The notes under the pieces were generated by a model. The model was given only the letters and a program-made list of their open reading frames with translations. It made no database searches and had not been told where the DNA came from. A stretch of 64,000 bases of DNA from a bacterium 1XD42-1. Lineage in GTDB: Bacteria > Bacillota > Clostridia > Oscillospirales > Ruminococcaceae. Of the stretch, positions 28,925 to 38,183 are shown piece after piece. A program made the position numbers and the translations under genes. Numbering within the stretch: the first letter of the stretch is position 1; each line of letters opens with the position of its first letter. The DNA lies in assembly GCA_003612625.1 (NCBI GenBank), contig RAZJ01000003.1, forward strand, positions 62,001 to 126,000. Reading direction: 5' to 3'.

Positions 28925-30146
28925 AAAGCTGCCACCCTTCTGTAATCACTTCATCAAACAGCTTTAAGCTGTTTTCATAACGCTGTTCATCAATCACATT
29001 TTCCACCAGTACAAAACCAGAACCTTCATAAAGAATATTGACTGGACGAAATACCATATGATCCCCCAATACGGTATAAACACCGCGTTCCAAGCCTTTA
29101 AAGCGCAAAGCTTCTGTGCTGACCCGCAACCCGGAAACCGAATTGAAGCTGACATCTGCTTGTGTAGAACGCAACGTTACAACATCAGGATTGATATAAT
29201 TACTGCGAAAAACAATAACCGATTGTTCCTGTTCTTTATTTTTATTTACTTCTACAATAACAGCCGAAACAGGTTCGCTTACACCAAAATCTAATGTAAC
29301 GCTCCGCCCTTTGCGAAAGCGTGTGTCATCCGAGGAAACTGTCGTAATATAATACCAATTATGACTTGTCATCAATTTCCCTGCAACAGTAGGATCGGTC
29401 CACAGGTTTACATTCATTAAGCGGGTAACATCCTCCGGTGTCAGTTCGTCCAGATTATCTATATTTAAGTACCCTTCTAACCCATCTGTTTTACGGATAA
29501 AATACCCCGGCTTAGGCGCTGTAATGGAACTGGGCTGGGTTTTGATCTGGGCACGAAAATAGGACTCCTCCGCCCGCAGGCTGGCGATGGGGCCTTCAAA
29601 TTTGTCAGTACGGATGCCAGTTGTAATTTGTTTTGTATTCATCAGTTCTAAAAGATGTGATGCCGGGTCTGAAAGCTCTGTTAAGTTTCCTGTATGGACC
29701 TGAGCTGTAATCTGTCCAATTTCATTGAAAATTTCTTTGTTCAGCATATCTGCATATCCAAAAGAATCTGGTGCCGCTTGAGCCGCCTTTTCCAGACGGC
29801 CCCTTTTTTCTTCCAGTTCCCTGATTTTATAAACTGTTTTTGCATCCTGCTCACTTTGATAAATTTCTGCTACCGTCATTCCTTTGGATACTTTGGTTCC
29901 ATCTTCCACTGTATAAGCAGTAATTCCATTATTTACATGAATAACTTCTTTATTTTCGTTGGTAAGAACTTCCTCCTGCCGCAAAACAATCCCACTGACT
30001 TTTGCGTTTTCCCGTACAGAATCTAAATAAGCTGTTTCCGTTTTATAACGGGAACCTAAATAAACATAAATTTGTACGCCTACATAACCCAGCAGAAATA
30101 AAGCAGCCAAAGTAATAATAAACCGCTGTGTCAAAGAACTTTTCAT
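28902..30146 (-). CDS. HlyD-family membrane-fusion-like protein
   Basis: A 414-residue protein with one N-terminal membrane helix (about residues 8-30) and a lipoyl/barrel-sandwich layout. It has ENAKVSGIVLRQEEVL before, and SSITAPKPGYFIRKTDGLEG after, a coiled-coil hairpin at about residues 105-175. Such HlyD-like proteins occur between hfq and yggS in many Ruminococcaceae division clusters, but no transporter partner is encoded here, so a role in secretion is unproven. It starts four bases after hfq with no clear SD. Confidence 0.78.
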   Translation of the reverse strand: MKSSLTQRFIITLAALFLLGYVGVQIYVYLGSRYKTETAYLDSVRENAKVSGIVLRQEEVLTNENKEVIHVNNGITAYTVEDGTKVSKGMTVAEIYQSEQDAKTVYKIRELEEKRGRLEKAAQAAPDSFGYADMLNKEIFNEIGQITAQVHTGNLTELSDPASHLLELMNTKQITTGIRTDKFEGPIASLRAEESYFRAQIKTQPSSITAPKPGYFIRKTDGLEGYLNIDNLDELTPEDVTRLMNVNLWTDPTVAGKLMTSHNWYYITTVSSDDTRFRKGRSVTLDFGVSEPVSAVIVEVNKNKEQEQSVIVFRSNYINPDVVTLRSTQADVSFNSVSGLRVSTEALRFKGLERGVYTVLGDHMVFRPVNILYEGSGFVLVENVIDEQRYENSLKLFDEVITEGWQLYDGKQIK

Positions 30147-30149
30147 ATG

Positions 30150-30398
30150 TTATATATTTTCTGCTCTTTCCAACTGTGCAGCATCCAAAATACTGATTGC
30201 TTTTGCAGGAATAATGGTAGAAATTGCATGTTTATAGACAAGATTCTGCCGCCCGTCACAGTCAAGGATCACGGTAAAAGAATCGAACCCCTTCACAATG
30301 CCTTTAAATTGGAAGCCATTTGTCAAGTAAGTGGTTACCATAATTTTTTCACGCCGTGCCTGATTCAAAAATACATCTTGCAGGTTTAACTGTTTCAT
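30150..30398 (-). CDS. hfq: RNA chaperone Hfq
   Basis: An 82-residue Sm-fold hexameric RNA chaperone. The N-terminus ([20 protein letters not shown]), Sm1 ([19 protein letters not shown]) and Sm2 ([12 protein letters not shown]) are all present. The gene follows miaA at some distance, the usual miaA-hfq order, but has its own promoter. An inverted repeat lies just upstream. A GGGGAGG Shine-Dalgarno precedes the ATG. Confidence 0.96.
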   Translation of the reverse strand: MKQLNLQDVFLNQARREKIMVTTYLTNGFQFKGIVKGFDSFTVILDCDGRQNLVYKHAISTIIPAKAISILDAAQLERAENI

Positions 30399-30419
30399 AG
30401 AAAATACCTCCCCTATTTC

Positions 30420-30448
30420 ATTTTACCATATTTCCTGTCGAACTTTAG
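30420..30448 (-). promoter_or_regulatory. Extended -10 promoter of hfq
   Basis: On the minus strand TGG directly precedes TAAAAT (30425-30420), making an extended -10. The hexamer at the -35 position (CTAAAG, 30448-30443) is poor. The spacing to the hfq ATG is about 22 bases. Confidence 0.5.
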
Positions 30449-30472
30449 GGAAACATAGAAGTTACTCCCTAA
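30445..30472. repeat. Inverted repeat upstream of hfq
   Basis: TTAGGGA (30445-30451) and TCCCTAA (30466-30472) are perfect 7-base arms around 14 bases. The repeat begins in the -35 region of the predicted hfq promoter and extends upstream, so it could be an operator. As RNA from miaA it could also form a weak hairpin without a U tract. Confidence 0.5.
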
Positions 30473-30520
30473 TAATTATATATAACGTATCACAGCAATC
30501 GCTGCTTTCCGATTATTATA

Positions 30521-31468
30521 TCATATTATCCCACTTTTGTGAACCAAGATTTGCGCATCAGTAAATAATTCGTGTGGATTCTCATATTCATCCACACAAA
30601 TCCATTGAATTCGTTTATCTCGCCCAAACCAGCATAATTGACGCTTGGCATAATTCCGGGTTGCCTGCTTCAATTTCTCTATACAAGGTTCTAAAGGCGA
30701 TTCTCCCTGTAAATAAGGAAGCAGTTCTTTATAACCAATAGCTTGGCAGGCTGTGCCGCCATAAACAGAAATAATTTTTTGAGCTTCCTGTAAAAGCCCT
30801 TGTTCCAGCATCCGGTCTACACGCTGGTTAATCCGTTCATAAAGAAGTTCCCGTTTTTGATACCGCAGCCCTAACATACATAACTGATAAGGAGAAGGTT
30901 GGCTTTTTGCCCTTTGCTGATGGATGCTCATGGGAATTCCAGTAGCTTCATATACTTCCAAAGCCCGGAGAACCCGTCCTAAATTATTGGGATGGAGCTT
31001 TTGGGCAAGTTCCGGATCTGCTTCTGCCAAACGCTTCCACATGGTTTCTGAACCCAAGGCTTCCGCATCCTTTTGCAAGCGCTGGCGAATCTCGGAATCT
31101 CCCGAAAAACCGTCGAAATCCAGATTATCAATAACCGACTGGATATATAGCCCTGTCCCACCGCAAAGAACCGGCAGTTTACCGCGTTCCATAATTTCAG
31201 CAATGGCATCCTGTGCCAAATGGGTATAATCTGCCACAGAAAAAGCCGCATTATCCGGCTCTAAAAAATCAAGGAGATGGTGTGGGATGCCATCCATTTC
31301 TTCTTTGGCAGGTTTCGCTGTGGCAATTTCCATATGGCGGTAGATCTGCATGGAATCTGCGGAAACCACTTCCCCATGGAAAGCCTTTGCCAATTCTATG
31401 GCCAGCTTTGTTTTGCCAGAAGCCGTAGGGCCTGCAATGACCAACAGCGGGATTTTTTTTTGTGCCAT
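30521..31468 (-). CDS. miaA: tRNA dimethylallyltransferase
   Basis: Adds a dimethylallyl group to A37 of tRNAs reading UNN codons, the substrate for MiaB. The P-loop is VIAGPTASGKTKLA. GEVVSADSMQIYRHMEIATA, GIPHHLLDFLEP and LPVLCGGTGLYIQSV are signatures. The 315-residue length is normal. It follows mutL with a three-base gap; miaB is three genes upstream in the same unit. Confidence 0.97.
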   Translation of the reverse strand: MAQKKIPLLVIAGPTASGKTKLAIELAKAFHGEVVSADSMQIYRHMEIATAKPAKEEMDGIPHHLLDFLEPDNAAFSVADYTHLAQDAIAEIMERGKLPVLCGGTGLYIQSVIDNLDFDGFSGDSEIRQRLQKDAEALGSETMWKRLAEADPELAQKLHPNNLGRVLRALEVYEATGIPMSIHQQRAKSQPSPYQLCMLGLRYQKRELLYERINQRVDRMLEQGLLQEAQKIISVYGGTACQAIGYKELLPYLQGESPLEPCIEKLKQATRNYAKRQLCWFGRDKRIQWICVDEYENPHELFTDAQILVHKSGII

Positions 31469-31471
31469 TTT

Positions 31472-33451
31472 TTATCCAAGCCTTCCAAATTTTTTTTCCA
31501 AAGTATGCCTTGGCATCCGGATTGCAACAGGGCGTCCATGGGGACAATGGGAAACATCCCCATCCTCCTGCATCAGAATAATCAGTTCATTTAAAGAAGG
31601 AATTTCCAATTTGTCCCCCGCCTTAACAGCCGCCCGGCAGGCAATGGTATGAAATAAATTTTCCATACGCTGGGAGATCAACCGTTGGCTGCCGTGAAGC
31701 AGCTTTTGAGCAAATTCTGTTACAATATCCGCAATTTCTAACCCTGACAGCACAGGTGCAATTTCCCGTACCAAAATACAGCCATTTCCAAAATCATCCG
31801 CTGTAATACCGGCCTTCTCCAGTAATTCTAAGTTTTCGGCGGCAACGGAATATTCTTCAGCCGATAAATGGACCGTTATAGGCTCCAGAAGCATTTGCCG
31901 TTCTTCCCCAATCCCCTGCCCCATCAGTTTATTAAATAAAAGGCGTTCATGAGCTGCATGTTTATCTACGATAATCAATTCATCTTTTCCTTCTAAAATG
32001 ATATAAGTGGAAAAGATTTCTCCCAGAATGCGGGCATGATCGTAAAGGTTGTTTTCTTTACAGTCAGGAATTTCATTGGTATGGCTGGTTTGCGATGCCT
32101 GCTCTACTAATTCCGAAACGGGTTCCGGTTCTATTGGTTCCTGAAATGGTTCCGAAGGAGCAGCTAGAGAGGAAACTGTATTTTTTATCTGCTCTGGTTC
32201 TTCATATACAGATGGGCTGCATAAGATTAAATCTCCGCTATCTGTGGAAATATCTAAAAACCGGCGCGAAGGCTTAGAGGATTTCTCATTTGACGAAGCG
32301 GAAACCATACGGTGATATTCCTGCGTATTTACATGAAGGGTTCCCTTGTCAAATGGAATATGCTTTTTTTCATTGATTTGCTGTTGTTTCGGAAGGACTG
32401 GCGACTGGGAAGCTGCAAAAGGATTGGGACGTTTTTCTGGAATCGCAATTTCTGGAGCCAGGTTTACAGTTCCCAATGCTGTTTTGCATCCATAATATAC
32501 AAGACTGAAAATATCTTTTTCACTGGCAAATCGGACTTCTGTTTTTGCCGGATGTACATTTACATCTACGGCCTGGGGCGGGACTGTTAAATATAATATA
32601 CAAGCTGGAAATTTCGATGTCATAAGCGCCCCTTTGTAGGCTTCCTCTATCGCTGCCATACAGGTTCTGGAATGAACAAACCGGCGGTTAATAAAAAAAT
32701 TCTGCATACTGCGGGAAGCCCGGGCACTTTCCGGATAACAAATCAGACCTTCTAACGAAAGGCTCCCATAAGAATATCGGACAGGCAAAACTTTTTGTGC
32801 AAATTCCCGGCCAAAAATAGCCCGTACCGCAGAAAGCGGCTCCCCGTCCCCAGTAGTCTGCAATTTTGTAATACCGTCCCGAATAAAGCGGAAGGCTATC
32901 CCTGGTTCTGCTAAAGCAGCTTTTTCTGTTACAGCCTGGACACTATTCCCCTCTGTAACGTCTTTCTTTAGAAACTTCATTCTGGCTGGTGTATTATAAA
33001 ATACATCCCGCACAATCATTGTCGTCCCTACTGGACATCCAGTATCTTCTAAAGAAATTTGTTCCCCGCCTTCCATCAAACAGCGTGTTCCTGCCATTTC
33101 TTCCGCAGTACGGGTCAGCAGCTCCACACGGCACATAGCCGCAATGGAAGCCAATGCTTCCCCCCGGAAGCCCATTGTCATAATATGGTTTAAATCGCCG
33201 CTTTCCCGAACTTTGCTGGTAGCATGACGCAGGAATGCACGGGGTACATCTTCCCGATCAATACCGTAGCCATTATCTGTAATCCGAAGATATTGGATTC
33301 CTCCGCCACGGATTTCTGCAGTTATGGCGGTTGCCCCAGCATCAATGGCATTTTCCAGCAGTTCTTTTGCAATGGAGGAAGGGCGTTCTACAACTTCACC
33401 GGCGGCTATCATTTCTGCCACTTGTTTTTCTAATATGTTAATTTTGCCCAA
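31472..33451 (-). CDS. mutL: DNA mismatch repair protein MutL
   Basis: GHKL ATPase that couples mismatch recognition to strand incision. The N-terminal ATPase motifs are ELLENAIDAGAT, ITDNGYGI and MGFRGEALASI. A variable linker spans about residues 340-470, and the C-terminal domain carries DKHAAHERLLFN and CPHGRPVAIRM. The endonuclease consensus DQHA-x2-E-x4-E is altered: Lys replaces Gln and Asn replaces the last Glu. The 659 residues fit the family. Zero-to-three-base spacing to miaA indicates one operon. Confidence 0.97.
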   Translation of the reverse strand: MGKINILEKQVAEMIAAGEVVERPSSIAKELLENAIDAGATAITAEIRGGGIQYLRITDNGYGIDREDVPRAFLRHATSKVRESGDLNHIMTMGFRGEALASIAAMCRVELLTRTAEEMAGTRCLMEGGEQISLEDTGCPVGTTMIVRDVFYNTPARMKFLKKDVTEGNSVQAVTEKAALAEPGIAFRFIRDGITKLQTTGDGEPLSAVRAIFGREFAQKVLPVRYSYGSLSLEGLICYPESARASRSMQNFFINRRFVHSRTCMAAIEEAYKGALMTSKFPACILYLTVPPQAVDVNVHPAKTEVRFASEKDIFSLVYYGCKTALGTVNLAPEIAIPEKRPNPFAASQSPVLPKQQQINEKKHIPFDKGTLHVNTQEYHRMVSASSNEKSSKPSRRFLDISTDSGDLILCSPSVYEEPEQIKNTVSSLAAPSEPFQEPIEPEPVSELVEQASQTSHTNEIPDCKENNLYDHARILGEIFSTYIILEGKDELIIVDKHAAHERLLFNKLMGQGIGEERQMLLEPITVHLSAEEYSVAAENLELLEKAGITADDFGNGCILVREIAPVLSGLEIADIVTEFAQKLLHGSQRLISQRMENLFHTIACRAAVKAGDKLEIPSLNELIILMQEDGDVSHCPHGRPVAIRMPRHTLEKKFGRLG

Positions 33452-33482
33452 TTCATATCCCCCCTTCCTCCTGATGTCATTA

Positions 33483-36098
33483 TCAATACAGCATAGTTTT
33501 CAATTCAAAAAGCTTGTTTAAAGCTTCTATTGGCGTCAGCGTATTAACATCTAAATTCCGCAGCATTTCTTCTGCTTTCGACGGGATAACAGCAGTAAAA
33601 GAAATCTGATCCGCAGGCGCGGGCTCCGGTTCCTGCTTTTTATTGGAACAAGGTTTTGCCTGTCCATCGCTTTCCATCTGGTTCAGGATCTGCCTGGCCC
33701 GGCGGATAATTTTATCCGGCACACCAGCCAGTTTAGAAACTTCAATTCCATAACTGTCATCTGTTCCTCCCGGCACAATCCTCCGCAAAAAAATAATTTC
33801 ATCCCCACGCTTTTTACAGGCAATATTATAATTTTTGACAGAAGAAAATTCATTTTCCATGACCGTTAATTCATGGTAATGGGTAGCAAAAAGAGTTTTT
33901 GCTTTGATTTCCTGGGAAATATATTCTAATACGGCCCGGGCAATGCTCATTCCATCAAAGGTACTTGTTCCCCTGCCGATTTCATCCAGAATCAGCAGAC
34001 TTTTAGAAGTAGCTGACTTCATAATTTGTGCAACTTCTGACATTTCCACCATAAATGTGGATTGCCCAGAAGCCAAGTCATCTGAAGCACCAACCCGTGT
34101 ATAAATACCGTCCACTACACCAATAGACGCGGAAGAAGCTGGTACAAAGCTCCCTATTTGCGCCATTAGTACAATCAAAGCAATTTGCCGCATATAAGTG
34201 GATTTTCCAGCCATATTAGGTCCTGTAATAACAGATACCATATGATTGGAACCATTTAATTTCGTATCATTGGCCACAAAGGGTGCCCCGTCTGTCAACC
34301 GTTCCACAACCGGATGCCTTCCATCCTTAATGGAAATTTCATCTGAAAACGTAACATCAGGACGGCAGTAATCATTTTCTACTGCTACGGCGGCTAAAGA
34401 AGTATATACATCCAACTGTGCCAGTGCGGAAGCCGTAGCCTGCACCCGGTGCAAACGCTCTGAAATAAAATGGCATGTTTTTTCAAAAATTTCTGCTTCT
34501 AATGCGAGGCTTTCCTCTCCGGCAGAAAGAATTTTAGCTTCCAATTTTTTTAATTCCTGTGTGATATAGCGTTCACAATTCGCCAGAGTTTGCTTTCGGA
34601 TGTAATGATCTGGAACTTGCTCCAAATAACTTTTTGTGACCTCTATGTAATAACCAAAAACCCGGTTAAATCCGATTTTTAAATTTTTAATTCCGGTATT
34701 CTCCCGTTCAGAGGTTTCAATATCAAGTAAAACTTTTCTTGTATCATGGGTTAATGTACGCAGTTCGTCCAAACGGGAATGGAAACCATCCTGAATTACA
34801 TTGCCATCCTTAAGGGTTGCCGGAGGAGAATCACAAATAGCCCGCGATAATAAATCGACAATATCTTCCAAGGTGTCCATCTGCTGACAAATTCGGGAAA
34901 GATTTATACTTTTGCAGCCTGCAATCCTTTCATGCAGATCTGGAAGCTGTCTGCAAGTTGATTCTAGTGCTTTCAGTTCCCGAGGCCCTGCATTGCCATA
35001 AACGATCCGCGTCATGAGCCGTTCCAAATCAAAAATACCAGAAAGGGATTCCATAATATCACACCGGAGCATGGTATCCTCTGCCAATTCTTCCACCGCA
35101 TTCAGCCGCTTTTGAATGGCTGCCGGATTGATTAGCGGACTATCCAGCCAGTTCCTTAATAAACGCTTTCCCATAGCGGTTTTCGTTTTATCCAGCACCC
35201 ATAACAACGTGCCGCGTTTTTCACCTGTACGCATAGTACGGGTCAATTCTAAATTATACCGGGCAGTTAAGCCAATGTTCATAACTTGGTTGGCTTCCAG
35301 CAGGGTAACGGCAGTAATCTGTTCCAATCCCTTGCGCTGTGTTTCATATAAATAGGCCAAAAGGGCGCCGATTGCCTGTACACAAAGCTTTTTTTTCTGT
35401 AATCCCAAGGTTTCCAGATCTTTTCCAAAATGCTGCTCTACTTTTGCGTGAGACGATTCCCAATCAAAACGTTCATCATCATTTAAGTCTGCTACGCAAT
35501 GAAGCTTTTGTTTAATAAAATTGGTGACTTCTGTTTGATCCAGGATTCCTTCATTAAAAATAACTTCACTGGGGACGCAACGGCCTAATTCATCTATTAA
35601 AGCATCTGTGCTGCCATCTGGAAATTGACAGGCGCAGAGCTGTCCTGTGGAACTGTCTGCATAGGACAGCCCCCATCCTTCTTTTCCCCCATAGAAAATA
35701 CAGGCAATATAATTGTTTGCATCTTCTGCCAGCATATTGCTTTCAATTAAGGTGCCCGGCGTTACAACACGGATAACCTCCCGCTTCACAACACCTTTTG
35801 CTCCGGCAGGATCTTCCATTTGTTCACAGATTGCTACTTTATATCCTTTTTTAATCAGACGGGCAATATAAGTATCACAGGCATGATAAGGGACACCGCA
35901 CATTGGCGCCCGTTCTTCCATCCCACAATCACGGCCTGTAAGGGTCAATTCCAACTCTTTCGAAGCTAAAATTGCATCATCAAAGAACATTTCGTAAAAG
36001 TCGCCTAACCGGAAAAACAGAATATGATCTTTATGCTGTTTTTTTACCTCCCAGTATTGCTGCATCATAGGCGACAATTTTTCCAGTTGAACTCCCAT
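33483..36098 (-). CDS. mutS: DNA mismatch repair protein MutS
   Basis: Mismatch-recognition ATPase. The N-terminal domain has FFRLGDFYEMFFDDA with the Phe-x-Glu wedge. The ATPase core shows Walker A TGPNMAGKSTYMRQ, STFMVEMSE and LILDEIGRGTSTFDG. The frame reaches 36140. I place the start at ATG 36098 (871 residues), directly after the ricA stop, because MGVQLEKLSPMMQQYWEVKK matches the family N-terminus. ATG 36110 is the alternative. No clear SD is seen, so coupling to ricA is likely. Confidence 0.96.
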   Translation of the reverse strand: MGVQLEKLSPMMQQYWEVKKQHKDHILFFRLGDFYEMFFDDAILASKELELTLTGRDCGMEERAPMCGVPYHACDTYIARLIKKGYKVAICEQMEDPAGAKGVVKREVIRVVTPGTLIESNMLAEDANNYIACIFYGGKEGWGLSYADSSTGQLCACQFPDGSTDALIDELGRCVPSEVIFNEGILDQTEVTNFIKQKLHCVADLNDDERFDWESSHAKVEQHFGKDLETLGLQKKKLCVQAIGALLAYLYETQRKGLEQITAVTLLEANQVMNIGLTARYNLELTRTMRTGEKRGTLLWVLDKTKTAMGKRLLRNWLDSPLINPAAIQKRLNAVEELAEDTMLRCDIMESLSGIFDLERLMTRIVYGNAGPRELKALESTCRQLPDLHERIAGCKSINLSRICQQMDTLEDIVDLLSRAICDSPPATLKDGNVIQDGFHSRLDELRTLTHDTRKVLLDIETSERENTGIKNLKIGFNRVFGYYIEVTKSYLEQVPDHYIRKQTLANCERYITQELKKLEAKILSAGEESLALEAEIFEKTCHFISERLHRVQATASALAQLDVYTSLAAVAVENDYCRPDVTFSDEISIKDGRHPVVERLTDGAPFVANDTKLNGSNHMVSVITGPNMAGKSTYMRQIALIVLMAQIGSFVPASSASIGVVDGIYTRVGASDDLASGQSTFMVEMSEVAQIMKSATSKSLLILDEIGRGTSTFDGMSIARAVLEYISQEIKAKTLFATHYHELTVMENEFSSVKNYNIACKKRGDEIIFLRRIVPGGTDDSYGIEVSKLAGVPDKIIRRARQILNQMESDGQAKPCSNKKQEPEPAPADQISFTAVIPSKAEEMLRNLDVNTLTPIEALNKLFELKTMLY

Positions 36099-36100
36099 GT

Positions 36101-36505
36101 TTAATGGCATCCAGAACAAGAAGCACAGCTTCCGCTGCATCCAGTATTATGCTGGATTGTATCGGGATCATCTCCATTGATGCTGCCCCGCAGTATCTGA
36201 ATGACAAAGTCCATTAAATCATCCATTTCATTTTTTGCGTCGTTATAAGCCGTCATACTTGTATTTGTCATCAGTTTTCCATAAAGCTCCCGTACTTCTT
36301 CATTTAAAGCGTCAATCCGGCTTTGATCTTTATCCGATTTATTGATTTCATTGTTTAAATCCACACGTTTTAAATTGAACTGCCCGATCAAATCCTGCAA
36401 TTCCTGATCTTCATCATTCACTTGTGCACAGTGCATCATTTTGATATAGCTTTCATCCTGCTGAATTGCCTTTCCTAATTGCCTCGCTAAAGAAATAACG
36501 TCCAT
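36101..36505 (-). CDS. YmcA/YlbF-family (RicA-like) protein with Cys-rich tail
   Basis: A 134-residue helical protein of the YlbF/YmcA family. In Bacillus the RicA-RicF-RicT complex carries Fe-S clusters and promotes RNase Y-dependent mRNA maturation, and ymcA lies between miaB and mutS, exactly as here. The C-terminus CSGSCASCSGCH supplies four cysteines and a histidine as likely metal ligands. The frame extends to 36562, but GGAGG eight bases before ATG 36505 decides the start (MDVISLARQLGKAI). Confidence 0.85.
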   Translation of the reverse strand: MDVISLARQLGKAIQQDESYIKMMHCAQVNDEDQELQDLIGQFNLKRVDLNNEINKSDKDQSRIDALNEEVRELYGKLMTNTSMTAYNDAKNEMDDLMDFVIQILRGSINGDDPDTIQHNTGCSGSCASCSGCH

Positions 36506-36558
36506 TTTTTGTTCCTCCACATCTTTTGATAATTTTATACAATATATAAATGCTCTTA

Positions 36559-37965
36559 TCAAGCAGTATGCCCAAACAAAGCCCAGTTCAATGCCCGATC
36601 AATTTTTACATCTACAAAATTTCCAATTTGTTCCTGGGTTCCTATAAATTCTACAATATCATTGGCCGGCGTCCGACCGGATAACCAGCCTTCCCCAGAC
36701 TTGCCCTTTCCATCTGCTAATACTCTCACAGTCTGTCCTATCATAGCTTCTTGGATTTCACCCCGGATTTGGGACTGTACATCCAGCAATTCCTGGAACC
36801 ACGCGGACTTTTCTTCTGCTGGAACAGGATCTTCCATTTCTGCTGCTTTTGTTCCTGGACGGGGTGAATAAATAAATGTAAATAAGGTATGATACCGAAC
36901 CTGACGGATTAAAGATAACGTATCTTCAAAATCCTGTCTAATCTCCCCGGGAAATCCCACAATAATATCACTGGAAAATGTAACATCAGGAATCCATTTC
37001 CGGGCCAAATCAATTAAAGAGAGATACTTTTCTATGGTATAGTGCCGGTTCATCTGCTTTAAAATCCGGTTGCTTCCAGATTGTACCGGCAAATGAAAAT
37101 GAGGGTATACTTTTTCACAACGGGCTATGGTCTGGATCAGTTTTTCGGTACAGTCTTTTGGATGGCTGGTCATAAACCGTATCCGAAAATCCCCATCTAA
37201 ACGGTTCATTTCTTCTAAAAGGCAGGAAAAATCTACTGAACCATCTAGACCTTTCCCATAGGAATTGACATTCTGCCCTAATAATGTAATTTCTTTATAG
37301 CCTGTATCCACTAATTGACGGGATTCTTCCAAAATTTTTTCCAGTTTGCGGCTTCGCTCCCGCCCCCGTACATAAGGCACAATACAATACGAACAAAAAT
37401 TATCACAGCCATACATAATTGGCAGATTTGCTTTTATTCCTTCTTCCCGGCAAAGAGGCAGATCCTCAATAATACTGCCATCCCGCCCATCCAAATCAAA
37501 CTGGCGTTTTTCTCCAGAAAGCCGGCGCAAAAGCATTTCCGGGAGCTGCTGCAATGCATTTGTGCCAAACACAATATCTACATAAGGATAACTTTTTTTT
37601 ATTTTTTCAACAACAATTTCCTGTTGCATCATACAGCCGCATAGTGCAATTAACATGCCTTTCCTGCGGCTTTTAATAGGCTTTAACGCACCTACATTTC
37701 CAAATACCCGTACTTCGGCATTTTCCCGTATCGCACATGTATTAAACAGAACCAAATCTGCATTTTCCGGGCTGTCTGCAAATTCATATCCCATAGAAGC
37801 CAAAAGACCTTTTATTTTTTCCCCGTCGCTGACATTTTGCTGGCATCCGTATGTTTTGATAAAAACTGCTGGATGATGGTATTGTTCTAAAAGAAGTTTT
37901 TTAACACGCTCTGTCATTTCCCATATTTGGGGATTTTTATTATAAAAATCATTTTTTTCGCTCAT
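36559..37965 (-). CDS. miaB: tRNA-2-methylthio-N6-dimethylallyladenosine synthase
   Basis: Radical SAM methylthiotransferase that thiomethylates i6A37 of tRNA. The N-terminal MTTase domain has three cluster cysteines (KTYGCQQNVSD, FNTCAIRENA, ALCGCMMQ). The radical SAM motif is YGCDNFCSYCIVPYVRGRE, and a C-terminal TRAM domain follows (about residues 400-465). The 468-residue length is normal. A consensus promoter and an AGGAGG site precede it; it leads miaB-ricA-mutS-mutL-miaA. Confidence 0.97.
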   Translation of the reverse strand: MSEKNDFYNKNPQIWEMTERVKKLLLEQYHHPAVFIKTYGCQQNVSDGEKIKGLLASMGYEFADSPENADLVLFNTCAIRENAEVRVFGNVGALKPIKSRRKGMLIALCGCMMQQEIVVEKIKKSYPYVDIVFGTNALQQLPEMLLRRLSGEKRQFDLDGRDGSIIEDLPLCREEGIKANLPIMYGCDNFCSYCIVPYVRGRERSRKLEKILEESRQLVDTGYKEITLLGQNVNSYGKGLDGSVDFSCLLEEMNRLDGDFRIRFMTSHPKDCTEKLIQTIARCEKVYPHFHLPVQSGSNRILKQMNRHYTIEKYLSLIDLARKWIPDVTFSSDIIVGFPGEIRQDFEDTLSLIRQVRYHTLFTFIYSPRPGTKAAEMEDPVPAEEKSAWFQELLDVQSQIRGEIQEAMIGQTVRVLADGKGKSGEGWLSGRTPANDIVEFIGTQEQIGNFVDVKIDRALNWALFGHTA

Positions 37966-38033
37966 TTTTCCTCCTGTTTGAGGTCAAAATTCTGCTGCCA
38001 CACACCAAAAAATGCTATGTTTCACGCCTTCTT

Positions 38034-38062
38034 ATTATACTCTCCAATAGATTTTGTGTCAA
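38034..38062 (-). promoter_or_regulatory. Consensus sigma-A promoter of the miaB-mutSL-miaA operon
   Basis: TTGACA (38062-38057), exactly 17 bases, TATAAT (38039-38034) on the minus strand. Both hexamers are perfect. The leader to the miaB ATG is about 60 bases. Confidence 0.9.
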
Positions 38063-38107
38063 TCTCCGCTGTTATCTATAATTCCACTTGGATCATTCAT
38101 TTTCTCA

Positions 38108-38136
38108 TTGACAAATAGTTGGGAAAGACGTATAAT
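38108..38136 (+). promoter_or_regulatory. Consensus sigma-A promoter of guaB
   Basis: TTGACA (38108-38113), 17 bases, TATAAT (38131-38136), both perfect. Transcription would begin near 38143, only about 40 bases before the ATG, leaving no room for a purine riboswitch. Confidence 0.9.
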
Positions 38137-38183
38137 TTCACCTAAATAATTTCGTGAAAATTTTCAAAAAAGGATGGAGAGTT

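Noticed and set aside
37966-38183. Purine riboswitch in front of guaB
   Set aside because: The consensus promoter puts the start site about 40 bases before the ATG, too short for an aptamer, and no conserved core was seen.
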